64,000 nt of DNA from Falsiroseomonas sp046052145 (GTDB taxonomy: Bacteria > Pseudomonadota > Alphaproteobacteria > Acetobacterales > Acetobacteraceae), in the NCBI GenBank assembly GCA_046052145.1, contig JBJOMW010000002.1:62001-126000 (forward strand), given 5' to 3'. Below the pieces are notes generated by a model. That model searched no databases and was not told the origin of the DNA. It saw nothing but the letters and a program-made list of their open reading frames with translations. Within the stretch, counting starts at the first letter, position 1. Each line of letters begins with the position of its first letter. Positions 57,499 to 64,000 of the stretch are shown piece by piece. A program made the translations under genes and the position numbers.

Positions 57499-59702
57499 CC
57501 AAGCCCACTTCCCTCGACGCGGCGCGTGCGCAGCAGCTTTCGGCCGAATTCGGCCTGAAGGCCGATGAATATGACCGCGTACTGACCATCCTTGGTCGCG
57601 TGCCTTCGCTGACGGAACTCGGCCTGTTTTCCGTCATGTGGTCGGAGCATTGCTCCTACAAATCCTCCCGCGTCTGGCTGAAGACGCTGCCGACCAAAGC
57701 ACCTTGGGTCATCCACGGCCCGGGCGAGAATGCCGGCGTGATTGCGATCGGCGACGGGCTCGCCGCCATCTTCAAGATGGAAAGCCACAACCACCCGAGC
57801 TTCATCGAGCCCTATCAGGGGGCTGCAACGGGCGTGGGCGGTATTCTCCGCGATGTCTTCACGATGGGCGCGCGACCGATCGCCAACCTGAATGCGCTGC
57901 GCTTCGGCAGCCCGGATGCGCCGCGGATGACGCGCATCATCGACGGCGTGGTGCGCGGCATCGGCGGCTACGGCAATTGCGTCGGCGTGCCCACCGTGGG
58001 CGGCGAGGTGAATTTCCACCCGGCCTACAATGGCAATCCGCTGGTCAACGCCATGACCGTCGGCATCGCGCCGGCCGACCGCATCTTCCTCAGTGCCGCC
58101 GCGGGCATCGGCAATCCCGTGGTCTATGTCGGATCGAAGACCGGCCGCGACGGCATCCATGGCGCGACCATGGCGAGTGCGGAGTTCTCCGCCGACGCCG
58201 AGGAAAAGCGCCCGACGGTGCAGATCGGCGACCCCTTCGTCGAGAAGCTGCTGATCGAGGCCTGCCTCGAGCTGATGGCGACCGACATGATCGTCGCCAT
58301 CCAGGATATGGGCGCGGCGGGGCTCACCAGTTCTTCCGTCGAGATGGCCGGCAAGGGCGGCGTCGGGATCGAGCTCGTGCTCGACACCGTGCCGCAGCGC
58401 GAGGCCGGCATGACGGCCTATGAGATGATGCTCTCGGAATCCCAGGAGCGGATGCTGATGATCCTGAAGCCCGGCCGCGAGGCCGAGGCCGAGGCGATTT
58501 TTCGGAAGTGGGAGCTGGATTTCGCCGTCATCGGCCACCTCACCGACACCGGCCGCATCGTCATCAAGCACAAAGGCGTGGTGGAAGCCGACATTCCCCT
58601 CGCACCGCTGGAATCCGAGGCTCCCCTCTACCGCCGCCCGACGGCCGAGACGCCGAAGCAGCCCGTGCTGGCGGCGCGCGACATCGCCGACCCGGTCGGC
58701 GTCACGGCGGCGCTCGAAAAGCTGGTGGGCTCCCTCGACCTCTGCTCGCGCCGCTGGATCTGGGACCAGTATGACAGCACCGTCGGCGGCCAGACCGTGC
58801 AGCGCCCGGGCGGGGCCGATGCGGCGGTGGTGAAGCTCGAAGGCCTCGCGCGCGCACTCGCCATGACCACCGATTGCACGCCGCGCTACTGCCTGGCCGA
58901 CCCCGAGGAGGGCGGCAAGCAAGCCGTCGCGGAAGCCTGGCGCAACCTGACGGCCGTTGGCGCGAAGCCGCTGGCGATCACCGACAACATGAATTTCGGC
59001 AACCCCGAGAAGCCGGAGATCATGGGCCAGTTCGCCGCCGCCGTACGCGGCATGGGCGCCGCCTGCGTCGCGCTCGACTTCCCCGTCGTGAGCGGGAATG
59101 TCTCCCTCTACAACGAGACGAATGGCCGCGCGATCCTGCCCACGCCCGCGATCGGCGGCGTCGGCGTGCTGGAGGATGCACGCCAGGCCGTCGGCCTCGC
59201 GCTGCAGCCCGGGCTTGAGCTGGTGCTGGTCGGCGCAACGGAGGGCTGGCTCGGCCAGTCGCTCTGGCTGCGCGAGATCGCGGGCCGCGAAGAGGGCGCG
59301 CCCCCGCCCGTGGACCTCGCGGCCGAGCGTCGCAACGGCGATTTTGTCCGCGCGCAGATTCTGGCCGGCCACGTCGCCGCCTGCCACGACATCGCCGATG
59401 GCGGCCTGCTGGTTGCGGTGGCGGAGATGGCGATGGGCCAGGGCGTCGGCGCGACGCTCCATGCCGCGCCCGCGACCATCCCCGCCCACGCCTTCTGGTT
59501 CGGCGAGGACCAGGGCCGCTACGTGCTCGCCGTGGCGGATGCCGCCCCGCTGCTGGCCGCCGCCGCCGCTGCCAGGGTGCCGGCCGAGCGGATAGGCCGC
59601 AGCGGCGGTGGGGACTTGGTTCTGGACGGCGGCTCGGCCATATCGGTGGCGAGGTTGCGGGACGTCCACGAATCGACCCTGCCCGCGCTCATGGAGGGTT
59701 AG
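57495..59702 (+). CDS. purL: phosphoribosylformylglycinamidine synthase subunit PurL
   Basis: 735-residue ATP-dependent FGAM synthase of the small, multi-subunit type. MWSEHCSYKSSR, KMESHNHPSFIEPYQGAATG (as segments), RDVFTMGARPIA, the duplicated AIR-synthase-like halves, and the C-terminal CHDIADGGLLVAVAEMA. The start is the GTG at 57495, overlapping purQ's TGA (GTGA). Upstream in-frame codons lie within purQ. bolA follows 6 bases later. Confidence 0.97.
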   Translation: MTKPTSLDAARAQQLSAEFGLKADEYDRVLTILGRVPSLTELGLFSVMWSEHCSYKSSRVWLKTLPTKAPWVIHGPGENAGVIAIGDGLAAIFKMESHNHPSFIEPYQGAATGVGGILRDVFTMGARPIANLNALRFGSPDAPRMTRIIDGVVRGIGGYGNCVGVPTVGGEVNFHPAYNGNPLVNAMTVGIAPADRIFLSAAAGIGNPVVYVGSKTGRDGIHGATMASAEFSADAEEKRPTVQIGDPFVEKLLIEACLELMATDMIVAIQDMGAAGLTSSSVEMAGKGGVGIELVLDTVPQREAGMTAYEMMLSESQERMLMILKPGREAEAEAIFRKWELDFAVIGHLTDTGRIVIKHKGVVEADIPLAPLESEAPLYRRPTAETPKQPVLAARDIADPVGVTAALEKLVGSLDLCSRRWIWDQYDSTVGGQTVQRPGGADAAVVKLEGLARALAMTTDCTPRYCLADPEEGGKQAVAEAWRNLTAVGAKPLAITDNMNFGNPEKPEIMGQFAAAVRGMGAACVALDFPVVSGNVSLYNETNGRAILPTPAIGGVGVLEDARQAVGLALQPGLELVLVGATEGWLGQSLWLREIAGREEGAPPPVDLAAERRNGDFVRAQILAGHVAACHDIADGGLLVAVAEMAMGQGVGATLHAAPATIPAHAFWFGEDQGRYVLAVADAAPLLAAAAAARVPAERIGRSGGGDLVLDGGSAISVARLRDVHESTLPALMEG

Positions 59703-59708
59703 GCCGAG

Positions 59709-59942
59709 ATGGCGATGGATGCGGCAGAGATCGAGGCGCTGATCAGGTCCGCCCTGCCGGACGCCCAGGTCACGATCGAGGACCTGGCCGGCGATGGCGA
59801 CCACTATGCCGCCAAGGTCGTCTCCGCTGCCTTCACGGGGCTGTCGCGCGTGAAGCAGCACCAGTTGGTCTATGCCGCGCTGCAAGGCCGCATGGGCGGG
59901 CAGCTGCACGCCCTTGCGCTGCAGACCTCCGCGCCCGAGTGA
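59709..59942 (+). CDS. BolA family protein
   Basis: 77 residues: IEALIRSALPDAQVTIEDLAGDGDHYAAKVVS with the conserved loop, VKQHQLVYAAL and the C-terminal LHALALQT. It forms Fe-S-bridged complexes with the CGFS glutaredoxin encoded next, in iron-sulfur sensing or delivery. A GGAGGG lies upstream. The BolA/Grx adjacency after purL is common in alphaproteobacteria. Confidence 0.92.
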   Translation: MAMDAAEIEALIRSALPDAQVTIEDLAGDGDHYAAKVVSAAFTGLSRVKQHQLVYAALQGRMGGQLHALALQTSAPE

Positions 59943-59981
59943 ATGGCCCTAGTGAACGGATTTCGAGAGGAAGAGACGCAG

Positions 59982-60320
59982 ATGACCGATCCGGTCCACG
60001 CCAAGATCCAGGCGGACATCAACGATAACCCGGTGGTGCTCTACATGAAGGGCACGCCGGTCTTCCCGCAATGCGGCTTCTCCGCGCGCGTCGTGCAAAT
60101 CCTCAGCCATGTCGGCGTGCCCTTCAAGGGCGTGAACGTGCTGGAGGACATGGCCGTGCGCGAAGGCATCAAGAGCTTCAGCAACTGGCCGACCATCCCC
60201 CAGCTCTATGTGAAGGGCGAGTTCATCGGCGGCTGCGACATCGTGACCGAGATGTTCCAGTCGGGCGAACTGGCCTCCCTGCTCGAGGAGAAGGGCGTCT
60301 CGCCGAAGGCGAGCGCCTGA
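59982..60320 (+). CDS. grxD: monothiol glutaredoxin, Grx4 family (CGFS)
   Basis: 112 residues. MKGTPVFPQCGFSARVVQIL carries the CGFS active site that binds a bridging [2Fe-2S] with glutathione; NWPTIPQLYVKGEFIGGCDI is the glutathione-binding TIP and GG region. The ATG at 59982 has AGAGGAAGA upstream and matches family N-termini; the frame is open 13 codons earlier. Partner of the BolA protein. Confidence 0.95.
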   Translation: MTDPVHAKIQADINDNPVVLYMKGTPVFPQCGFSARVVQILSHVGVPFKGVNVLEDMAVREGIKSFSNWPTIPQLYVKGEFIGGCDIVTEMFQSGELASLLEEKGVSPKASA

Positions 60321-60383
60321 TCCCACCCGCCCTCGCGCGGGATTGATTTCGGGCGCCGGCCGGGCCGCCGCACTCTGCGGCCC

Positions 60384-61358
60384 GTGCCGGCGCTTTCCAT
60401 TCCCTCCCCCCTTATCTCCATCGTCACCCCCGCCTTCGACGTCGCGCCCTTCGTGGCAGACGCGATCCGCTCCGCACGCGCGCAGCACCTGCCGGAGTGG
60501 GAGATGATCCTGGTGGATGACGGCTCCCGCGACGGCACGGCCCGCGCGGCCGAGCATGCCGCGGAAGGCGATCCGCGCATTCGCATCCTCCGCCAGGCCA
60601 ATGCCGGCGTCTCGGCGGCGCGCAATGCGGGGATCGCGGCGGCGCGCGGCGAGGCGCTGCTGTTCCTCGATGCCGATGACTGGCTGGCGCCGGATGCGCT
60701 GCGCCGCCTCGTCACCGCCTTGCGGGCCGCGCCGGATGCCGCGCTCGCCTATGGCCCCTGGGCCGCGGTCGCAGAGGCCGCGCGGCCGGGCGATCTGCCG
60801 CTGACCCTCAAGACCGGCCCCTTTCCGGCGGGCGATGTCCTGGAACGGCTGCTGGTGCGCAACCTGCTGGTCAATGGCGGCCATGCGCTGATCCGCCGCG
60901 CCGCGCTCGACGCCGCGGGCGGCTTCCGGCCGGGCATCCGCTACGGCGAGGATTGGGAATGCTGGGTGCGGCTCGCGCTCGGCGGGCGCTTCGCGCGCGT
61001 GGCGGGCCGCGCGCCGCTGCTCTTCGTCCGGGAGAGGTCTGGCAGCGCCTATCGCCGCATGGCCTGCGATGCGGCCGCCTTCGCCCCGGCCCTGGAGGCG
61101 ATCTGGAGCAACCCAAACCTCGCCGCCCGACTCGGCCGGCGCCTGCCACGGCTCAGGGCCCGGGCGCTGGCAGAGCGGGATTGGGTGGTCGGGCGTGAAT
61201 TGGTCCGCCACGGCGCGAGGAGCGAGGGGCTGGCGCGGCTTGGCGCCTCGGTGGGGGCAGCGCCGGGACTCCGGCGGGCGGCGCTGCTGGCGGCGGCGCA
61301 TCTGCTGCCGCTGCTGCCCGCCCCCCTGCATGGCCCCTTCCGACGCTACCCCGCCTGA
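60384..61358 (+). CDS. glycosyltransferase family 2 protein
   Basis: 324 residues, GT-A fold. SIVTPAFDVAPF opens the domain; ILVDDGSRDGT binds the nucleotide sugar; AGVSAARNAGIAAARG and LFLDADDWL (the DxD metal site); YGEDWECWVRLAL holds the catalytic ED region. The start is the GTG at 60384. The C-terminal 80 residues are basic and Ala/Leu-rich, perhaps membrane-associating. No other surface-polysaccharide genes are nearby, so the acceptor is unknown. Confidence 0.87.
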   Translation: MPALSIPSPLISIVTPAFDVAPFVADAIRSARAQHLPEWEMILVDDGSRDGTARAAEHAAEGDPRIRILRQANAGVSAARNAGIAAARGEALLFLDADDWLAPDALRRLVTALRAAPDAALAYGPWAAVAEAARPGDLPLTLKTGPFPAGDVLERLLVRNLLVNGGHALIRRAALDAAGGFRPGIRYGEDWECWVRLALGGRFARVAGRAPLLFVRERSGSAYRRMACDAAAFAPALEAIWSNPNLAARLGRRLPRLRARALAERDWVVGRELVRHGARSEGLARLGASVGAAPGLRRAALLAAAHLLPLLPAPLHGPFRRYPA

Positions 61359-61573
61359 GCGGTTTCCATGCGGCGGCGCACGGCCAATCGGGCGGCCGCA
61401 CCTGAAAAAACATATGTTTCATAGAAACTTAGGTCCATGCAGCGGCAGCGCGCAGCGGTGGCCCTGCATGGCCGCTGCTCAGGCGGCGCGGCGGGCCAAA
61501 GCCACCCCCGGAAGATCCGCAATAAAAACCGTCAATAAGACGTGACACACGACACGGGAAAGCGTAAGGTTAT

Positions 61574-61719
61574 CTTGACAGTCGGGCCCAGGGATTACGC
61601 CTGACGCCCTGGATCATTCCCGCTGTCGCCTTCCCCGGGTGGACCTGCCGACCACCACGGGGCGATTCCTCCCCAACTATCGACCCGACTGGCGGCAACG
61701 CCAGTCGGGTCTTTCTTTG
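61574..61719 (+). ncRNA. candidate small RNA ending in a strong terminator
   Basis: The 450-base gap between the glycosyltransferase and rpsD contains no gene but a run of hairpins: ccaggg...ccctgg (near 61588-61612), ggtgg-acctgccga-ccacc (61638-61656), gggg-cgattcct-cccc (61659-61674), then the terminator at 61682-61719. The third loop exposes CCTCCCC, an anti-Shine-Dalgarno-like motif as in several alphaproteobacterial sRNAs. cagtcggg at 61579-61586 can pair with the terminator's left arm. The 5' end is not defined; TTGACA at 61575 may be part of a promoter or of the RNA. Confidence 0.5.
61682..61719 (+). terminator. strong intrinsic terminator, plus strand
   Basis: 13-bp perfect stem gacccgactggcg / cgccagtcgggtc with loop gcaa, followed by tttcttt. 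It is not preceded by a coding region within 320 bases, hence the small-RNA call. Confidence 0.88.
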
Positions 61720-61756
61720 TCTGGCACACCGATTTGCATGGGGCCCCGAAACGCGA

Positions 61757-61784
61757 AACGCCGGCCCCTTGCGGGACCGGCGTT
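61757..61784 (-). terminator. terminator of rpsD
   Basis: On the minus strand aacgccggtccc-gcaa-ggggccggcgtt (one G-T pair) followed by tcgcgtttc, 27 bases after the rpsD stop. Confidence 0.75.
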
Positions 61785-61810
61785 CCGGCAGGCTCGGCCT
61801 GGAACCGGGA

Positions 61811-62428
61811 TCAGCGCGAGTAGAACTCGACCACCAGGTTCGGCTCCATCTGCACCGGGTAGGGCACGTCGGAGAGCTTCGGCGCGCGCAGGATGCGGCC
61901 GCGCATCGCGCGGTGATCCACCTCGATGTATTCCGGCACGTCGCGCTCGGCGGACTGCACGGCGTCGAGCAGCGCGGTCATCTGCTTCGACTTCTCCTTC
62001 ACCTCGATCACATCCGTGTCCTTCACGATGTAGGACGGGATGTTGAGGCGCTTGCCGTTCACCGTGACATGGCCATGGTTCACGAACTGACGCGCCGCGA
62101 AGGGCGTCACCGCGAACTTCATGCGGTAGATGATGGTGTCCAGGCGCCGCTCGAGCAGGTCGATCAGGTTCTCAGAGGTGTCGCCCTTACGGCGCACGGC
62201 CTCCTCATAGTACTTGCGGAACTGCTTCTCGCCGATGTTGCCGTAGTAGCCCTTGAGCTTCTGCTTGGCCATCAGCTGCACGCCGAAGTCGGTCGGCTTC
62301 TGCTTGCGGCGCTGGCCGTGCTGGCCGGGGCCGTATTCGCGCTTGGCGACCGGGGACTTGGCACGGCCCCACAGGTTCACGCCCAGGCGGCGATTGATCT
62401 TGTACTTGGATTCGGCGCGCTTCGTCAT
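61811..62428 (-). CDS. rpsD: 30S ribosomal protein S4
   Basis: 205-residue primary 16S rRNA-binding protein. MTKRAESKYKINRRLGVNLWG starts the N-terminal domain, here without the zinc cysteines. The S4 RNA-binding domain appears as LERRLDTIIYRMKFA...ARQFVNHGHVTVNGKRLNIPSY, ending VVEFYSR. Transcribed alone from a good promoter at 62589-62617 with a leader of about 150 bases, and closed by its own hairpin; S4 is a known translational autoregulator in other bacteria. Confidence 0.98.
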   Translation of the reverse strand: MTKRAESKYKINRRLGVNLWGRAKSPVAKREYGPGQHGQRRKQKPTDFGVQLMAKQKLKGYYGNIGEKQFRKYYEEAVRRKGDTSENLIDLLERRLDTIIYRMKFAVTPFAARQFVNHGHVTVNGKRLNIPSYIVKDTDVIEVKEKSKQMTALLDAVQSAERDVPEYIEVDHRAMRGRILRAPKLSDVPYPVQMEPNLVVEFYSR

Positions 62429-62588
62429 GCGGCTCGCTCTGCCGGGCCTCTCGGCTCCGGTCCTTCTTCAGATGGGCGCTGAAGCACCCGGTTTGTCCCG
62501 GTAGTCCCCAAGGCGCCCCTGCAAGCAGGAACCCAAGGGGCGGGCGCGAGGGATCACCCCTCGTCCACGTTCCCGGAAGGAGCGCGGC

Positions 62589-62617
62589 GTATAGGCGGCG
62601 CGGCGCCGCCTTGTCAA
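62589..62617 (-). promoter_or_regulatory. promoter of rpsD
   Basis: Minus strand TTGACA (62612-62617), 17-base spacer, CTATAC (62589-62594): close to the alphaproteobacterial sigma-70 consensus. It implies a transcript start near 62580 and a leader of about 150 bases that contains hairpins such as cgaggg-gtgat-ccctcg and a cgcccc/ggggcg stem. Confidence 0.75.
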
Positions 62618-62647
62618 ACCGCCGTCCCCTCCCCTACTGGCAGCCCC

Positions 62648-62851
62648 ATGGTAACGCGCGAAGAGATCCTGGTGCTCGGCCTGACGGCGGGCGTGGTCGG
62701 CTGCCTGGTGGGCGGGCTGATGTTCGGCATCGGCATGGGGCTGGTTGCAGACGGCATCCATATCGGCTGGCTGCTGGCCCTGCCCGGCGCGCCGGTCGCC
62801 GGGCTCACCGGCTACCTGCTGGCGCGCAAGCTGGCGAAGAAGGTCGGCTGA
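62648..62851 (+). CDS. small two-span membrane protein
   Basis: 67 residues with two glycine-rich hydrophobic segments (about 8-34 and 39-58) and a basic end LARKLAKKVG. No family recognised. It begins 30 bases from the rpsD promoter on the opposite strand, so it may share a divergent promoter region. Convergent with the Bug receptor gene 8 bases away. Confidence 0.6.
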   Translation: MVTREEILVLGLTAGVVGCLVGGLMFGIGMGLVADGIHIGWLLALPGAPVAGLTGYLLARKLAKKVG

Positions 62852-62858
62852 GCCCGGC

Positions 62859-63827
62859 CTACTCCGCCTGGATGCCGGCGGCTGCGATCAGCCGGCGCTT
62901 GTAGTCCAGATCCTCGCGCAGGAAGGCGGCCGTCGCCTCCGGCGTGCGGGCATGCAGGGTGAAGCCGGCATTATCCACGAAGCGCGCGCGCAGCGCGGGC
63001 TCGGCGATCGCGGCCGCGATGTCAGCCTGCAAGCGCGCCAGCAGCGCGGGCGGCGTGCCGGCCGGCGCGAAGGCGCCGAACCAGGTGCGCGGGTCGATCT
63101 CGGCATAGCCGGCCTCGGCCAGCGTCGGCACATCGGGCAGCTGGGGTGCGCGCGTCTCGCGCCCGATCGCCAGCGCCCGCAGCGTGCCGGCGCGGATATG
63201 CTCAGCGCCCGTGGGGATGCCGGTCAGCGTCATCTGCGTCTCCCCCTGCACCGTCGCCAGCACCGCCGGCGGCAGGCCGCGATAGGGGACATGCACCAAC
63301 TCCAGCCGCTCCCGCGCCGCGAGCGCACCGAAGGCCAGATGCGGCTGGGACGCATTGCCGTAGGAGGCGAAGTTGAGCGCGCCGGGCCGCGCGCGGGCGG
63401 CCGCCACCAGCTCCGCCATCGACGTCGCGCCAAGCCGCGCATGCACCACCACCATCTGGTGCACATCCACCAGATGGCTGATCGGCGCCAGGTCGCGCAT
63501 CGGGTCGAAGGGCATCGAGCGGATCAGATGCGGGTTCGAGGTGATGGAATTGTCCGCGGTGATCAGCAGAGTGTGCCCATCGGGCGCGGCCTTGGCGACG
63601 ATGTCAGTCCCCGGCACCGTCGCCCCGCCCGGGCGGTTGTCCACCACCACCGGCTGGCGCCAGGCCAGTTGCAGGCGTTCGGCCAGCGCGCGCGCCAGCG
63701 CGTCCAGCCCGCCGCCCGCCGGGAAGGGCACGACGATGCGCACCTGGCGGGAGGGATACTCGGATTGCGCCCGCGCGACGGCCGGAATGGCCAGCGCGGC
63801 AAGCAGCGTGCGGCGGGCAAGGCGCAT
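62859..63827 (-). CDS. tripartite tricarboxylate transporter substrate-binding protein (Bug family)
   Basis: 322-residue periplasmic receptor with Tat/Sec-type leader RLARRTLLAALAIPAVARAQ. RIVVPFPAGGGLDALARALAERL and VVVDNRPGGATVPGTDIVAKA are the Bug ligand-binding loops, and LPDVPTLAEAGY is typical near the C-terminal half. No TctAB genes are adjacent. It lies 2 bases after the stop of an alpha/beta hydrolase on the same strand, so the two form an operon, perhaps uptake plus hydrolysis of one compound (inference). Confidence 0.92.
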   Translation of the reverse strand: MRLARRTLLAALAIPAVARAQSEYPSRQVRIVVPFPAGGGLDALARALAERLQLAWRQPVVVDNRPGGATVPGTDIVAKAAPDGHTLLITADNSITSNPHLIRSMPFDPMRDLAPISHLVDVHQMVVVHARLGATSMAELVAAARARPGALNFASYGNASQPHLAFGALAARERLELVHVPYRGLPPAVLATVQGETQMTLTGIPTGAEHIRAGTLRALAIGRETRAPQLPDVPTLAEAGYAEIDPRTWFGAFAPAGTPPALLARLQADIAAAIAEPALRARFVDNAGFTLHARTPEATAAFLREDLDYKRRLIAAAGIQAE

Positions 63828-63829
63828 GG

Positions 63830-64000
63830 TCAGCTCCCGAAGAAATGCGTGCGCAGCAGGTCGAGCGTCAGTGCCGGCGATTCCATCTCCGGCAAATGCC
63901 CAAGGCCGGGCGGGGAGACGAAGCGGGCCTGCGGAATCGTCTCCGCGATCAGGCGGCCGACATCGGGCGGGTTCACCTGGTCGTCGGCGCCGGTGATGGC
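63830..64000 (-). CDS. alpha/beta hydrolase, C-terminal part (truncated by window end)
   Basis: 56 codons are visible. The sequence AITGADDQVNPPDVGRLIAE is the strand and loop with the catalytic acid Asp, and PPGLGHLPEMESP supplies the catalytic His; it ends RTHFFGS. This is the classical C-terminus of an esterase/lactonase-type alpha/beta hydrolase. The start lies beyond base 64000. Its stop is 2 bases before the Bug gene ATG. Confidence 0.75.
   Translation of the reverse strand, partial: AITGADDQVNPPDVGRLIAETIPQARFVSPPGLGHLPEMESPALTLDLLRTHFFGS

Noticed and set aside
57303..59909. 868-codon minus-strand open frame over purL
   Set aside because: Antisense shadow; purL motifs are complete on the plus strand.
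61574..61719. 4.5S (SRP) RNA or 6S RNA identity for the small-RNA candidate
   Set aside because: The SRP tetraloop/asymmetric-loop motif is absent, and no clear 6S central bubble could be drawn by eye; left as unnamed.

Overview
The window is a high-GC (roughly 70%), tightly packed stretch of a bacterial chromosome. Gene content and style point to an alphaproteobacterium, most likely Acetobacteraceae/Rhodospirillales and close to Roseomonas: many tripartite-tricarboxylate (Bug) receptors and Liv-type ABC transporters, a purCSQL-bolA-grxD string, the small PurL/PurS/PurQ type of FGAM synthase, NADP-isocitrate dehydrogenase, and palindromic dispersed repeats at gene ends. The taxonomic placement is inference from style, not from a marker-gene comparison. 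No rRNA, tRNA, CRISPR array, transposase or prophage gene was recognised.

Layout. 1-2488: end of a Liv-type ABC transporter (ATPase, two permeases). 2546-7924 (minus): amidohydrolase, acyl-CoA ligase, ThDP carboligase-like enzyme and a protein with an internal duplication. 8016-19340: divergent E1 alpha/beta dehydrogenase pair, SDR, 2-hydroxyacid dehydrogenase, semialdehyde dehydrogenase, Rieske oxygenase, NMT1-type binding protein, creatininase-family amidase and two tandem FAD oxidases. Together 1-19340 looks like uptake plus catabolism of one or more unidentified organic substrates. 19420-21826: alpha-E / circularly permuted ATP-grasp pair. 22133-24366: DUF1194 protein, deoxyribosyltransferase-like protein, alpha/beta hydrolase. 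24410-30155: complete Liv ABC transporter (binding protein, two permeases, two ATPases) followed by a Bug receptor. 30228-30994: a scar holding a palindromic element, a gene fragment and a broken enoyl-CoA hydratase, ahead of an intact acyl-CoA dehydrogenase.

32330-41041 is mostly housekeeping and small proteins: icd with a textbook terminator, DUF599 protein, a membrane protein with a J-domain-like tail, a DmpA-type peptidase, a THUMP-type rRNA methyltransferase, AMP nucleosidase, and a DUF962/MlaA pair. 41042-46931 holds an uncharacterised 404-aa protein and a three-gene DMSO-reductase-family enzyme that best fits SoeABC (sulfite:quinone oxidoreductase). 47099-53020: small protein, cold-shock gene with no obvious start codon, parE, lipoprotein, TerC-type transporter, purB.

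53058-55373 separates purB from purC and contains a lower-GC DUF1194 gene and the 3' end of an autotransporter barrel, suggesting insertion into an ancestral pur string. 55564-60320 is the purC-purS-(small membrane protein)-purQ-purL-bolA-grxD operon. 60384-64000: glycosyltransferase, a candidate small RNA with a strong terminator, rpsD with a clear promoter and long leader, a small membrane protein, another Bug receptor and the end of an alpha/beta hydrolase.

Several palindromic repeat families recur at gene ends. In several cases an arm contains or abuts a stop codon, so they probably serve as transcription ends as well as dispersed elements.
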